In this document: piece after piece, positions 44,403 through 53,890 of the stretch | Numbering within the stretch: the first letter of the stretch is position 1 | Layout: the number at the start of each line of letters is the position of its first letter | Assembly: GCF_011382965.1 (NCBI RefSeq) | Contig: NZ_CP049934.1 | Span: 682,001-746,000, forward strand | Direction: 5' to 3' | DNA length: 64,000 bases | Source: Leucobacter insecticola | GTDB taxonomy: Bacteria; Actinomycetota; Actinomycetes; Actinomycetales; Microbacteriaceae | Position numbers and translations under genes: made by a program | The notes under the pieces: model-generated | The model's input: only the letters and a program-made list of their open reading frames with translations | Database searches by the model: none | What the model was told of the DNA's origin: nothing

Positions 44403-45458
44403 CTACGGCACGCGCCGGATCCACTCCTCAGTCGAGAACTTCTGCGACACGAGCCGCTCGGCCGCATCCCACTCGCCCTCGGTCACCTCGCCCATCACCC
44501 CGCCGTGGCGCTGCTGGAACACTTCGATCATCTTTTCAATGATCTCTTCGCGAGGCAGCCCGGTCTGGCTGCGGAGAGGATCAACGCGCTTTTGTGCGCT
44601 CGCGGTGCCCTTGTCTGAGAGCTTTTCCCGGCCGATGCGAAGCACCTGAGTCATCGCTTCGGCGTCCATGTCATAGGCCATGGTGACGTGGTGCAGCACG
44701 GCGCCGGATCCGAGTCGCTTTTGCGCGGCGCCACCGATCTTGCCGAGCGGGCTGGTGATGTCGTTGAGGGGCTTGTAGACGGCGTCGATGCCGAGCGCTT
44801 TCAGTGCCTCGAGCACCCACTCGTCGAGGTAGGCGTAAGAGTCCGCGAAGCTCATACCGCGCACGAGTTCTCCCGGCACGTAGAGGGCGTAGGTGATGCT
44901 CGCGGCTGGCTCCATGAACATCGCCCCGCCGCCTGAGATGCGCCGCACAATCTGGGCGCCGTGGGCCGCGGCCTGTTCCTCGTCGACCTCATTCTTCACC
45001 GACTGGAAACTACCGATGATCACTGCGGGGGCGTTCCACTCCCAGATTCGAAGTGTCGGCCCGCGAAGCCCCTCACCGACCGCGATGGTCAGCACCTCAT
45101 CGAGAGCCGCGTTTAGTGCGGGCGAGATGGGGGGTTCGTGCAGGATCTGCCAGTCGTAGTCGCGCCAGTGCGCGGCGCCGGTGATAGCGCGCCGGATCGC
45201 GACCCCGACCGAGTCAGGGGTGAAACCGAGCAGGTGCACCTCGCTCGGAAGCGCCTGTTGGATCGCGTCCGCGAACTCCTCAATCGTGCCGTTCGGGTTC
45301 CGACCCTCGATGGCAGAGTTGATGCACTCGAGCGCATCGTCGGGCTCAAGAAAGAAATCACCCGAGAGCCGAAAGCCCTCGATCAGGCCGTTAACAACCT
45401 CGAAATCTACGACGACCAGTTTGCCGCCCGGGACTTTGTACTCTCCGTGCATGCTCAT
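44403..45458 (-). CDS. lplA: Lipoate-protein ligase
   Basis: The 351-residue protein has an accessory (LplA C-terminal-like) domain placed at the N-terminus (about 1-90: HGEYKVPGGKLVVVDFEVVNGL) and a BPL/LplA catalytic domain after it. Catalytic motifs are VRRISGGGAMFMEP (lipoyl-adenylate site) and the lysine in LGKIGGAAQKR. It attaches lipoate or octanoate to E2 proteins such as the one at 38777-40159. The order of the two domains is reversed relative to E. coli LplA; rearranged versions are known in Gram-positive bacteria. It stands alone between a toxin-antitoxin pair and a hydrolase gene. Confidence 0.9.
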   Translation of the reverse strand: MSMHGEYKVPGGKLVVVDFEVVNGLIEGFRLSGDFFLEPDDALECINSAIEGRNPNGTIEEFADAIQQALPSEVHLLGFTPDSVGVAIRRAITGAAHWRDYDWQILHEPPISPALNAALDEVLTIAVGEGLRGPTLRIWEWNAPAVIIGSFQSVKNEVDEEQAAAHGAQIVRRISGGGAMFMEPAASITYALYVPGELVRGMSFADSYAYLDEWVLEALKALGIDAVYKPLNDITSPLGKIGGAAQKRLGSGAVLHHVTMAYDMDAEAMTQVLRIGREKLSDKGTASAQKRVDPLRSQTGLPREEIIEKMIEVFQQRHGGVMGEVTEGEWDAAERLVSQKFSTEEWIRRVP

Positions 45459-45524
45459 GTTCCCAGGGTACGCCGAACTTGGGTGCTGTGGGTACGGGTT
45501 GCTGTGGCGCGAGGGCAGAGCGCG

Positions 45525-46403
45525 CTACCCGCCGACCCGCTCCAGCATCCACGTGATGAGGTCGGCCTGCACCTCGTCGCGGTTGGTCTCGTTCAGGGTT
45601 TCGTGCCGCGCCTCGGGGTAGAGCTTCACGGTGACGTCGCGCACGCCGCGCTTGCGGTAGAGTTCGGCGAGCTCACGCACACCGTCGTTCCGGCTCAGCG
45701 GGTCGTCGGCTCCTGAGATCAGTAAAATCGGTACCTCGGGTGCGAGACCTGAGACAGGTTTGCCGAAGAGCCGCAGCCCGTCGGCAACCCCAAATAGTTT
45801 GAGGATGTCGGCTGCGAAGCAGAGTGGATCCTCGATGAATGCCCGAGCGGTTGCAGGATCGCGGCTCAGCCACTCGAATCCGTGAGCCCGCTCGTGCTTC
45901 CAGCGCGCGTTCAGATCCCCGCTCTCCATGTGCTTGAAGGTGCGGAGCGCGGTGCCGGAGAGAATCAGCGCGTCCCATGCCCGCGGGTGTTCGTTGAGGA
46001 TCCGCTGCGCCATGAGTGAGCCCCAGGAGTGGCTGTACATGATGAGGGGGAGGCCGGGGTGGCGATTCCGCATCAAACTAGTGAGTTGCAGGATCGCCTC
46101 CTCGGTGGCCCGCAAGCCGCCGGGCCCGAGGCGGCCGAGCCTCGAGAGGTCGCCCTCCCACTGTGCGCGGCCGGTCTCACCGTGCCCGCGGTGGTCGTCG
46201 GCGTAGACGGTGAAACCTGTGCCGACGAGCGCCCGCGCAAAGTCGTCATAGCGTCTCGAGTGCTCCCCGATGCCGTGCGAAATCTGCACGAGGCCCACGG
46301 GTTCCTCAGCATCCCAGCGATAGCACTGGATTTCGACGCCGTGCGCGTCGATGTAGCTGAACTCGGTGGGTTCGATGTTGGATCCCCGCGGTTTGGTAGT
46401 CAT
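45525..46403 (-). CDS. Alpha/beta hydrolase (monoglyceride-lipase/S33-like)
   Basis: The 292-residue protein shows VQISHGIGEHSRRYDDFARAL and YADDHRGHGETG, typical of monoacylglycerol-lipase-like lysophospholipases. The nucleophile lies in YSHSWGSL, where the usual leading glycine of GxSxG is replaced by serine; the aspartate is in SGADDPLS and the histidine in EARHETLNE. The start is ATG 46403 (MTTKPRGSN); a longer reading overlaps the amidohydrolase gene. It follows the amidohydrolase by 32 bases and may share its transcript. Confidence 0.88.
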   Translation of the reverse strand: MTTKPRGSNIEPTEFSYIDAHGVEIQCYRWDAEEPVGLVQISHGIGEHSRRYDDFARALVGTGFTVYADDHRGHGETGRAQWEGDLSRLGRLGPGGLRATEEAILQLTSLMRNRHPGLPLIMYSHSWGSLMAQRILNEHPRAWDALILSGTALRTFKHMESGDLNARWKHERAHGFEWLSRDPATARAFIEDPLCFAADILKLFGVADGLRLFGKPVSGLAPEVPILLISGADDPLSRNDGVRELAELYRKRGVRDVTVKLYPEARHETLNETNRDEVQADLITWMLERVGG

Positions 46404-46435
46404 GGCTCCATTGTGCCGTGTTCGGCCTGTGTGCG

Positions 46436-48082
46436 TTACTCCGCAGCCGAGAACGCTACTTCTCCGTCGACGAGTGTGAGCGCTGCTGAGGAGCCGAGTA
46501 ACCCATCGGAGGGGCCGCTGAATGGGTTGGCTGTCCACACAACGACATTGGCCCGATAACCAGCAGCGATGCGGCCGAGTTCATGGTCTCGGTGGGTTGC
46601 GTATGCGGGCCCAAGCGTGAATGCCTCGAGGCCCTCAGCGGGAGTCAAGGCCCGTTCGGCGTGATAAGGGCCGCGAAGACGGTCGAGGGCTGACTCGGTG
46701 GTTATTGCGATGAAGAGGTTGTTCGGGGCCTCGTGCGGTGCCGTGGGTGCGTCGGTTCCGAGCGCAAGTGGCACGCCTGCATCCTGAAATTTGTGCCACG
46801 GGAAGCCGGTGTCGGCGCGCTTGTCACCGAGGACTGCCTGCCAGTTGTCGAGGATCGCAGGATCGCAGTGCACGGGCTGCATCGAGGCAGTCACACCGAG
46901 CGCCGCCATGCGCGCAATCGTGTCGTCAGCCACTGATTCGAGGTGTTCGACACGGGGACGGCGATCAGCACGCGGGCCGTTGACTCGCACGCACTCCTGA
47001 ATCATGTCCAGTGCGATCGTGCTCGCCTCGTCACCAATTGCATGCAGAGCAAGCTGAAGACCGGCCGCGTCAGCTGCTACGGCGGCGGGCAGGGCAAACT
47101 CGCGTCGCCAGATCGGGTCGGGCCTGGAACCGTTGGCGAAGGGTTCGCGCATTGCCGCCGTGCAGGCGTCGATCACGCCGTCGAGAATGAACTTTACGCC
47201 AGTGATCCGCAACCAGGTGTCTCCATACTGTGCTGCGATGTCGTCGCGAATGCGTGCAACTTCTGCGATTGCCTCGAGATCGGTGGCGGAGTCGCCGGAT
47301 GCAGTGAGAAGCCAGTGTGCGTTAACCGGGAAGGGGAGTCGGCCGTCGCGGTCAAGGCGGCGGCGATAAGTGGCGAGATCTGCTGGGCCGAAAGACATCT
47401 CTGTGGCGGTTGTGACGCCGGTTTTCAGATAAGCCGAAAAGGCGTTCTCGAGAAATCGGTCGCGGTCAGCATCGCTTGCAGCAGACTCGAGGAAAGCCCA
47501 GGCATGCCGTATCGCGGCAGTTTCGAGAAGGAACCCGGTGGCTTTGCCGTGTTCATCGCGGACGATCTCGCCGCCGATGGGGTCCGGGGTCTCGTCCGTG
47601 ATTCCCATCGCTACAAGTGCCGCTGAGTTCACCCATGCCGAGTGCAGGTCGTTGGCGTCGAGAAGAACGGGCACGTCAGGCACCGCGGCGTCGAGGAGCG
47701 CAGCGGTCGGGCGCTCGTCGTCGTTGAAGATATCAAAGAGCCAACCAGAACCGAGCACTAGCGGTGCTTCGGGGTGGGCCGCGCGAGCGGCGGTGAGTCG
47801 CGCCTGCACCTCCGCGACGGTGGTGCAGTCCCGCAGCTGGACTTTGTCGAGAGCCTCCCCCAGCATCAGCATGTGTGTATGGCCCTCAACAACGCCGGGG
47901 CTCACGAATGCGCCGTTCAGGTCAACCTCTCTGGCAGACGTTCCCGAGGCGAGTCGAACCGAGCCAATATCTCCAGCGGCGAGGACCTTTCCCTCGCTCA
48001 CTGCGAAGCTCTCGCGTAGTGGGAGTGCTGCGTTGCCCGTGAAGACCTGGGCGTTGCGGTAGATCGTGGTCGGCGCAGTCAT
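46436..48082 (-). CDS. YtcJ-like metal-dependent amidohydrolase
   Basis: The 548-residue protein has the amidohydrolase-3 layout: beta-sandwich N-terminus (IYRNAQVFTGNAALPLRESFAVSEGKVLAAG), metal-binding GVVEGHTHMLMLGEAL with the HxH pair, ALHAIGDEAS and RVEHLESV histidines, and the late aspartate in LALGTDAPTAP. YtcJ-type enzymes hydrolyse N-acyl or cyclic amide bonds; the substrate here is unknown. It is transcribed after the MFS gene (41-base gap) and divergently from a TetR gene, which suggests an inducible uptake-and-hydrolysis operon. Confidence 0.9.
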   Translation of the reverse strand: MTAPTTIYRNAQVFTGNAALPLRESFAVSEGKVLAAGDIGSVRLASGTSAREVDLNGAFVSPGVVEGHTHMLMLGEALDKVQLRDCTTVAEVQARLTAARAAHPEAPLVLGSGWLFDIFNDDERPTAALLDAAVPDVPVLLDANDLHSAWVNSAALVAMGITDETPDPIGGEIVRDEHGKATGFLLETAAIRHAWAFLESAASDADRDRFLENAFSAYLKTGVTTATEMSFGPADLATYRRRLDRDGRLPFPVNAHWLLTASGDSATDLEAIAEVARIRDDIAAQYGDTWLRITGVKFILDGVIDACTAAMREPFANGSRPDPIWRREFALPAAVAADAAGLQLALHAIGDEASTIALDMIQECVRVNGPRADRRPRVEHLESVADDTIARMAALGVTASMQPVHCDPAILDNWQAVLGDKRADTGFPWHKFQDAGVPLALGTDAPTAPHEAPNNLFIAITTESALDRLRGPYHAERALTPAEGLEAFTLGPAYATHRDHELGRIAAGYRANVVVWTANPFSGPSDGLLGSSAALTLVDGEVAFSAAE

Positions 48083-48123
48083 GTGAGGCCTGCTTTCGGT
48101 GGGTGTGTTGTGAAATGTCTGAA

Positions 48124-49341
48124 CTATGCAGTAGCTGGCGCTGACTTGGCAAGGGCACGCTCCGCAGCGATTGATGCTCGAGCGACGAATACTGTGGGAA
48201 CGATGACCGCAAAGCTGGTGAGTCCGGTGATCAACGTGAATGTTGTGATCCCGAGTGCATCGATGAGCGCACTCCCGATAAGGGGAGCGAAGCTCGAGCC
48301 GACCAGGTAGGCACCAATCAGCGGGCCGGACCAGCGGCCACGCGCATCAAGGCCGGCGGCGGTTCCGAGGTAGAGGGCGAAGGCCGATGCATAGATGGTG
48401 TTGATGCAGATGATCAAGGCTGCGAGAAGTATGGAGTCTGTGTTGAAGCCAATGCAGATCTTCAAGACACCGCCGCCGACGAGTGCGATGGTGAGCGGGA
48501 TAGCGCGGCCCAGTCGGTTGCCGAAGACCGTCACCAGGAGCATGCCCAGGATTCCTCCAGCTGCTGCCAGGCTCAGCGTGAAGCCGAGCGATTGCTCGCT
48601 AATGCCAACGGCGTCTCCGAGAACGGGGGCCATGGTCCAGATGGCGTCTTCGCTTGCCCCCCAAAGGGGAAAAACGATGAGCAACGCAATGCCCGCTATG
48701 GTGATTCGCCGAGGCTCTGCGATCTTCAGACTCGTTGTTACCTCGACCGGTGCTGCGTGCTCGGGAGTGTTGGGGAGCCAGCTGGCGAGAGTGAGACCCG
48801 CGAGGGAAATGAGGGCGAGGGTGCCGAAGACACTTCCTTGGGTGATGCCGAGGACTGGGATGACCGCGAGAATTATGGTGACCAGGATCCTATTGACGAG
48901 CCCACTTGCTGCCGACACTCTATTCGGATTGCGAAGCGCGGCTAGTGCCGCGCCGGAGGTGGAAATTGCGGCGCCGATTCCGGCGCCACCAATGATGAGG
49001 CCGCTGACCGCCGCGGCCGGCGAAGTGAGGACTGAAGACAGCCCGAATGCCACGGTGGCGATTGCGAGACCGACGATTGCGAGGAGGCGTCTGCGATTTC
49101 CGGAGGCGAGCCTGGCCGATCCGAGACCAGTTGCCGCGGAAGCGAGCAGTGCCCACGTCAGAATATTTCCACTTTCGATGATGTCGAAGCCGAGACCCCC
49201 GAGGGCCGTCATGATGAACGGCGCCAGATTGGCCATCATCAAGCTGGCGAGCGCGATGATAAACGTTGCGCTGCCATTGCGTACCGTGAGCGGGTGCCGC
49301 AGTTCGGTGTGAGTGGGAGCTGCTGGGGTGCTGGGGCTCAT
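48124..49341 (-). CDS. MFS transporter
   Basis: The protein has about 405 residues and 12 hydrophobic helices (ATFIIALASLMMANLAPFIMTALGGLGF to the C-terminal LITGLTSFAVIVPTVFVARA). It is a major-facilitator carrier without a recognised substrate motif. I placed the start at ATG 49341 (MSPSTPAAP), since longer readings cross the operator and the tetR start. It probably imports the substrate of the amidohydrolase or exports its product, and is controlled by the adjacent TetR. Confidence 0.82.
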   Translation of the reverse strand: MSPSTPAAPTHTELRHPLTVRNGSATFIIALASLMMANLAPFIMTALGGLGFDIIESGNILTWALLASAATGLGSARLASGNRRRLLAIVGLAIATVAFGLSSVLTSPAAAVSGLIIGGAGIGAAISTSGAALAALRNPNRVSAASGLVNRILVTIILAVIPVLGITQGSVFGTLALISLAGLTLASWLPNTPEHAAPVEVTTSLKIAEPRRITIAGIALLIVFPLWGASEDAIWTMAPVLGDAVGISEQSLGFTLSLAAAGGILGMLLVTVFGNRLGRAIPLTIALVGGGVLKICIGFNTDSILLAALIICINTIYASAFALYLGTAAGLDARGRWSGPLIGAYLVGSSFAPLIGSALIDALGITTFTLITGLTSFAVIVPTVFVARASIAAERALAKSAPATA

Positions 49342-49388
49342 AAGGTTCTCTCTTAGCTTCTTCGACCACGCTGACGAGTGACTGCTGA

Positions 49389-49413
49389 GATAACCGAAAT
49401 CATTTCGATTATC
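49389..49413. promoter_or_regulatory. Operator between MFS and tetR genes
   Basis: This is a nearly perfect 25-base palindrome: GATAA-C-CGAAAT-C-ATTTCG-A-TTATC, with mismatch only at the symmetric C/A pair. It lies 48 bases upstream of the MFS start and 113 bases upstream of the divergent TetR start. Confidence 0.75.
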
Positions 49414-49525
49414 GAGACCATAGTGCCTCGTATGAGAGGATCTGTCAAGGAGCTGTTGAGGGTGGCACTGTCCATTCAATAAGTCAGTCCCGCATGTGTT
49501 CAGTAGCCAAGTCAAAGGGGGCGAT

Positions 49526-50143
49526 ATGGCCAGGCCACGAATAGCGCTTCTCAACACAGAAATCATCGGTCGTGCAGCGATCGAGCTTGTTGAGTCAGGT
49601 CACGAGCTTCGGGTTGTTCCCCTCGCCAAACGACTCGGGGTGAGTGTGTCATCTCTTTATCACCATGTCGACGGACGGGAAGGCGTTATTCGCGCCATGC
49701 GTCAAGTTTTGGTGAGTGAATATATCGGCGCGACAACAACGCACGCCGATTGGCGCGAGACCATTCGCAGCGAGGTCGAACAAACCTGGAGCATGTATGC
49801 GCATCATCCCCGAGTGCTCCAGCACATGATTACAGTGGTGATCGATGAGCAAGATGTCCTGCGCTTTTACTCGGCATTGGTTGGTGCGCTCGAGATATCG
49901 GGCCTTCCAGAGGATGAGATCCTGACGACGATTGAAGTGATCGACGCCTTTACCTTCGGTGCCGCGATTGACGCGTTGTCGCCAGACGTGGTGCTCGATC
50001 CAGCGCAGACCGACGAAAGACTCACGGAGCTCCTTGCCACTCACCCGACCGGGAAGGCGCGAAACCAGCAGGTGTTTCGGCAGGGTCTTGAGCTCATTAT
50101 CGCGGGCATTGCGGCTCGGGCGGCGGGGAATTCGCCCAGATAA
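49526..50143 (+). CDS. TetR-family regulator
   Basis: The protein has 205 residues. Its N-terminal helix-turn-helix reads VVPLAKRLGVSVSSLYHHVDGREGVIRAM (about 30-58), and its C-terminal region resembles that of the TetR/AcrR family. AAAGGGGGC is seen before ATG 49526; an ATG-like start ten codons earlier is less well placed. It diverges from the MFS-amidohydrolase genes, with a palindromic operator between them, so it is their likely repressor. Confidence 0.85.
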   Translation: MARPRIALLNTEIIGRAAIELVESGHELRVVPLAKRLGVSVSSLYHHVDGREGVIRAMRQVLVSEYIGATTTHADWRETIRSEVEQTWSMYAHHPRVLQHMITVVIDEQDVLRFYSALVGALEISGLPEDEILTTIEVIDAFTFGAAIDALSPDVVLDPAQTDERLTELLATHPTGKARNQQVFRQGLELIIAGIAARAAGNSPR

Positions 50144-50182
50144 CGGGGTGATGCGCTCTCCGCCCTCGATACACTCAAGGGC

Positions 50183-51124
50183 ATGACTGAGCTGATCGTA
50201 TCTGTGCCGAGCGACTCCGGTTTGAGGGAAGCTCTCGGTGATGAACCGGGTGTGCGGTTTGTGACTTGGGATCTGGAGGAGGAGGCGCCGTGCGAGCGCA
50301 TTGACATCGTGGTGCCGCCCTATCTGGAGGGCGCCAGGTGGCTTGCACGGCTCGAAGGGGTAGACGCCCGCCTCGTGCAGTGGCAGTCGATCGGCTACAA
50401 CGGCGTGAAGGACTACCTGCCGGAGGGACTGCCGCTCGCCAACGCCGCGACCGTGCACGAGACCTCCACGGCCGAGTTGGCAATTGCGCTGACCCTCGCG
50501 GCGCAGCGCGGGATCCCCGAGTTCGTTCGTGACAACGCCAAGCACAGGTGGGATCAACGATCCTTTCCAAGCCTCGCCGATCGCCGTGTGCTGCTTGTCG
50601 GATACGGAGGAGTGTCGAAGGCCATCGAAGCGAGGCTCGCTGGTTTCGAAGTAGAGATCACGCGGCTGGCGCGATCCGCTCGCGAAGATACCAACCTTGC
50701 GGGAGACACCGTCACCGTCCATGGATTCACGGATTTGCACGCGTGTCTTGCGGAGGCTGAGGTCGTGATTCTCGCGGTGCCACTCACCACTGAAACGCAG
50801 AGACTTGTTGACAAGGCCGCGCTCGCAGCCATGCCCGACGGAGCTCTGCTCGTCAACGTCGCGCGTGGCCCAGTGGTCGACACCGATGCGCTCGTCGCTG
50901 AACTAAGCGCGGGACGCTTGCGCGCGGCGCTCGACGTTACCGATCCTGAACCGCTGCCCGTGGGACATCCGTTATGGGACTGTCCTGGCGCCCTCATTAC
51001 GCACCATGTCGGCGGAGATTCAAGCGCGATGTTGCCGCGCATGGTCGCGTTGATCCGCCGCCAGATCGCGCATCTGCGTGCGGGGGAAGCCCCAGAGAAT
51101 CTTGTTCTGGGGGAGTGGAATTAG
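50183..51124 (+). CDS. D-isomer-specific 2-hydroxyacid dehydrogenase
   Basis: The 313-residue protein has the NAD-binding fold with VLLVGYGGVSKAIEARLAGFEVEITRL (about 135-161), the substrate-binding stretch LVNVARGPVVDTDALVAEL with the catalytic arginine, the glutamate region ALDVTDPEPLP and the catalytic histidine in ITHHVGGDS. It interconverts 2-oxo acids and D-2-hydroxy acids; the physiological substrate cannot be read from the sequence. The N-terminal half is short and divergent. It starts 40 bases after the TetR gene. Confidence 0.9.
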   Translation: MTELIVSVPSDSGLREALGDEPGVRFVTWDLEEEAPCERIDIVVPPYLEGARWLARLEGVDARLVQWQSIGYNGVKDYLPEGLPLANAATVHETSTAELAIALTLAAQRGIPEFVRDNAKHRWDQRSFPSLADRRVLLVGYGGVSKAIEARLAGFEVEITRLARSAREDTNLAGDTVTVHGFTDLHACLAEAEVVILAVPLTTETQRLVDKAALAAMPDGALLVNVARGPVVDTDALVAELSAGRLRAALDVTDPEPLPVGHPLWDCPGALITHHVGGDSSAMLPRMVALIRRQIAHLRAGEAPENLVLGEWN

Positions 51125-51234
51125 GTCTTCGCCAGCAGGCCCAGGTCCGGCCGCGGCCGCGATAGGATGGCACAGCGTGTCCGGATCCGGGCGCGTTCCC
51201 AAGATCCCCGCTTGCACCTTGGAGTGAAACGAAC

Positions 51235-52620
51235 ATGGCTGAACAGTCCCGCCTTGATAAGGTCATCGCCCTCGCCCGCCACCGCGGCTTCGTCTTTCAA
51301 GCGGGTGAAATTTACGGCGGATCCCGTTCAGCCTGGGATTACGGCCCGCTCGGCACGGCGCTGAAGGAGAACATCAAGCGCCAATGGTGGAAGTCCATGG
51401 TGCAGAAGCGAGACGACGTCGTGGGCATCGACTCCAGCGTCATCCTCCCCAAGCAGGTGTGGGAGGCCTCCGGCCACGTCGAAGTCTTCAGCGATCCGCT
51501 GGTCGAGTGCACGCAGTGCCACAAGCGCTACCGCGAGGACCACCTCATCGAGGCCTTCGAAGAGAAGAAAGGTCGCGCCCCGAAGGACGGTCTCGCCGAG
51601 ATCGTCTGCTCCAACTGTGGCACGCGCGGCGAGTGGACTGAACCCCGCGCCTTTTCTGGCCTGCTCAAGACCTTCCTCGGCCCGGTTGATGACGAGGCGG
51701 GCCTCCACTACCTCCGCCCGGAGACTGCGCAGGGCATCTTCGTGAACTTCGCGAACGTGCTGCAGTCGGCGCGTATGAAGCCGCCGTTCGGGATCGGCCA
51801 GATCGGCAAGAGCTTCCGCAACGAGATCACTCCCGGCAACTTCATCTTCCGTACCCGCGAGTTCGAGCAGATGGAGATGGAGTTCTTCGTCGAGCCCGGC
51901 ACCGATGAGGAATGGCAAGAGTACTGGATGAACGAGCGCATGCGCTGGTACACCGACCTCGGCATCGACGCCGACAATCTGCGCTTCTACGATCATCCGC
52001 AGGAGAAACTGTCGCACTACTCGAAGCGCACCGCCGATATCGAGTACCGCTTTGGCTTCACTGGCAGCGAGTGGGGCGAGCTCGAGGGCATCGCGAACCG
52101 CACTGACTTTGACTTGAAGACGCACTCCGAGAAATCGGGCAAGGATCTGTCGTACTTTGACCAGACAAAGAACGAGCGCTGGATGCCATACGTCATCGAG
52201 CCGGCCGCGGGCCTCACCCGCTCGGTAATGGCGTTCCTTGTCGATGCGTACCGTGAGGAGGAGGTGCCGAACGCGAAGGGAGGCACCGATACTCGCACGA
52301 TGCTCGCGCTGGATCCCCGCCTCGCCCCGATCAAGGCCGCCGTGCTGCCTCTCTCCCGCAACGAAGCGCTGTCTCCGCTGGCGCGTGAGATTGCTCAGGA
52401 TCTGCGCGACGACTGGAACGTTGACTTTGATGACTCGGGGGCAATCGGTCGCCGCTACCGGCGCCAGGACGAGATCGGTACGCCGTTCTGTGTCACGGTC
52501 GACTTCGACTCGCTCGACGACAATGCGGTGACGGTGCGCGAGCGCGACACGATGCAGCAGGAGCGGGTGCCCCGTGCCGAGTTGCACGCGTACCTCGCGG
52601 AGCGCCTGCGCGGCTCATAA
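51235..52620 (+). CDS. glyS: Glycyl-tRNA synthetase (dimeric, class II)
   Basis: The 461-residue synthetase charges tRNA-Gly. Class II motifs are visible: [17 protein letters not shown] near the start (motif 1 region), [26 protein letters not shown] (motif 2) and the C-terminal anticodon-binding domain ([21 protein letters not shown]). A zinc-ribbon-like insertion shows CTQCHKRY and [10 protein letters not shown]. It is a housekeeping gene with its own promoter region; a large nested palindrome follows the stop codon. Confidence 0.97.
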   Translation: MAEQSRLDKVIALARHRGFVFQAGEIYGGSRSAWDYGPLGTALKENIKRQWWKSMVQKRDDVVGIDSSVILPKQVWEASGHVEVFSDPLVECTQCHKRYREDHLIEAFEEKKGRAPKDGLAEIVCSNCGTRGEWTEPRAFSGLLKTFLGPVDDEAGLHYLRPETAQGIFVNFANVLQSARMKPPFGIGQIGKSFRNEITPGNFIFRTREFEQMEMEFFVEPGTDEEWQEYWMNERMRWYTDLGIDADNLRFYDHPQEKLSHYSKRTADIEYRFGFTGSEWGELEGIANRTDFDLKTHSEKSGKDLSYFDQTKNERWMPYVIEPAAGLTRSVMAFLVDAYREEEVPNAKGGTDTRTMLALDPRLAPIKAAVLPLSRNEALSPLAREIAQDLRDDWNVDFDDSGAIGRRYRRQDEIGTPFCVTVDFDSLDDNAVTVRERDTMQQERVPRAELHAYLAERLRGS

Positions 52621-52640
52621 GGGCGAGGGCTTGCTTGCGA

Positions 52641-52720
52641 CAGCTCAGCCGGTGCTCACAGTTCAGCCGGTCAGAAACAGCAGTTTTTGACCGGCTGACG
52701 TGCAGGTACCGGCTGAGCTG
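52641..52720. repeat. Nested palindrome after glyS
   Basis: The outer arms CAGCTCAGCCGGT (52641-52653) and ACCGGCTGAGCTG (52708-52720) enclose an inner pair TCAGCCGGTCA (52663-52673) and TGACCGGCTGA (52688-52698). The inner hairpin loop ends in TTTTT. It may terminate glyS and could also be a repeat element, since the CAGCCGGT unit occurs four times. Confidence 0.7.
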
Positions 52721-52768
52721 CTCGCGATTCTGAGCCGCCATGAAGCCCAGGGTGACAGGATAGAACGC

Positions 52769-53890
52769 ATGACGAGCAGCCCAGACCTTCCGCCAGCGCC
52801 AGCGACATGGGCGTGGGCGTCCGCGCCGCAGGCAACGCAGACAGTCGAGACGGAGCCTCTCGAGTACCACCGACTTCTTCGGGGTGTGCAGGGATACAAG
52901 TGGTGGAAACCACTTGTCATTCTTGGTCTCGCGGGGGCGTTCTTCCTCATCATGACCATCGCGCTCAGCATTGCGTTTATCCCAATTATTCTGGCTGTGG
53001 ATCCCAGCTACCTGGATGACTTGCGCCTCGGAACTACGGAAATCATCGAGACGCAGCGACCCATCTCGGTAGTGCTCGCGCTACTCTCGGTGATCATCAT
53101 GATCCCTTCAGTGTTGCTCGCAATGATGATCATGGGAGTGCGCCCAACGAGCCGCGTGTGGTCCGTTGCGCTCAGAATCAGGTGGGGGCTGCTCGGCCGG
53201 ACGACGCTGTTTGCCATCCTCGGAGTCGTGGTGATGAACATCGTCGGCGTCGCATTTGAGGCTGCGCTCGAATTCTACTTCCCCTCCGCCGCTGTCGGGT
53301 CAGTCGCCGAATATGCTGGCGACTCAAATTTTGACCCCAGCGCTGCGCTGCTTTCATTTTTGTTCGTGTTGCTGCTGGTGCCACTTCAGGCGACAGCAGA
53401 AGAGGTGGTGTTTCGCGGACTGTTTATGCAGGTGCTCGGATCGTGGCTGAAGAACCCGTGGTTCGCGATCCTCATCCCATCTGTCGGCTTCGCGATGGCC
53501 CACATCTATGATTTCTGGGGCTTGGCGGCAGTCGGCTTGATGGGGGCGGTCGCCGCGTGGCTGACGTGGCGCACCGGGGGCCTTGAAGCGGCGATCGCCA
53601 TCCACGTCATCAACAACTTGGTCGCATTTGGGTTCATGACCGCGGGACTTGGCGGATCCACCGCGCAGACGGAGAGCGCGGGCGGGGTCGGTTCTGTGGT
53701 CGGAGAAGCGGTGGGGCTCGGCCTTTTTGCATGGCTCGTCGTGCGATCCTTCAAGAAGCACGGTTATGGGCGCGCACGCATTGATCTGAAGCTGGTGCCG
53801 ATTGCGCCGGGATCTCTGCCCGTCCACGAGTTCTTGCCCTCGCCGCAGCAGGTGCCACAGGTGGAGCAACAGGAGCAGCCGCGTGACTGA
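52769..53890 (+). CDS. CPBP-family intramembrane glutamic endopeptidase
   Basis: The 373-residue protein has about eight membrane helices. The CPBP (Abi) motifs are intact: EEVVFRG (211-217, catalytic glutamates and arginine), GFAMAHIYDFWG and HVINNLVAFGF with the two histidines. Such proteases process membrane or prenylated proteins; bacterial roles include bacteriocin immunity. I chose ATG 52769 (MTSSPDLPPAP), since an earlier in-frame start lies inside the palindrome after glyS. It overlaps the next gene by eight bases. Confidence 0.9.
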   Translation: MTSSPDLPPAPATWAWASAPQATQTVETEPLEYHRLLRGVQGYKWWKPLVILGLAGAFFLIMTIALSIAFIPIILAVDPSYLDDLRLGTTEIIETQRPISVVLALLSVIIMIPSVLLAMMIMGVRPTSRVWSVALRIRWGLLGRTTLFAILGVVVMNIVGVAFEAALEFYFPSAAVGSVAEYAGDSNFDPSAALLSFLFVLLLVPLQATAEEVVFRGLFMQVLGSWLKNPWFAILIPSVGFAMAHIYDFWGLAAVGLMGAVAAWLTWRTGGLEAAIAIHVINNLVAFGFMTAGLGGSTAQTESAGGVGSVVGEAVGLGLFAWLVVRSFKKHGYGRARIDLKLVPIAPGSLPVHEFLPSPQQVPQVEQQEQPRD

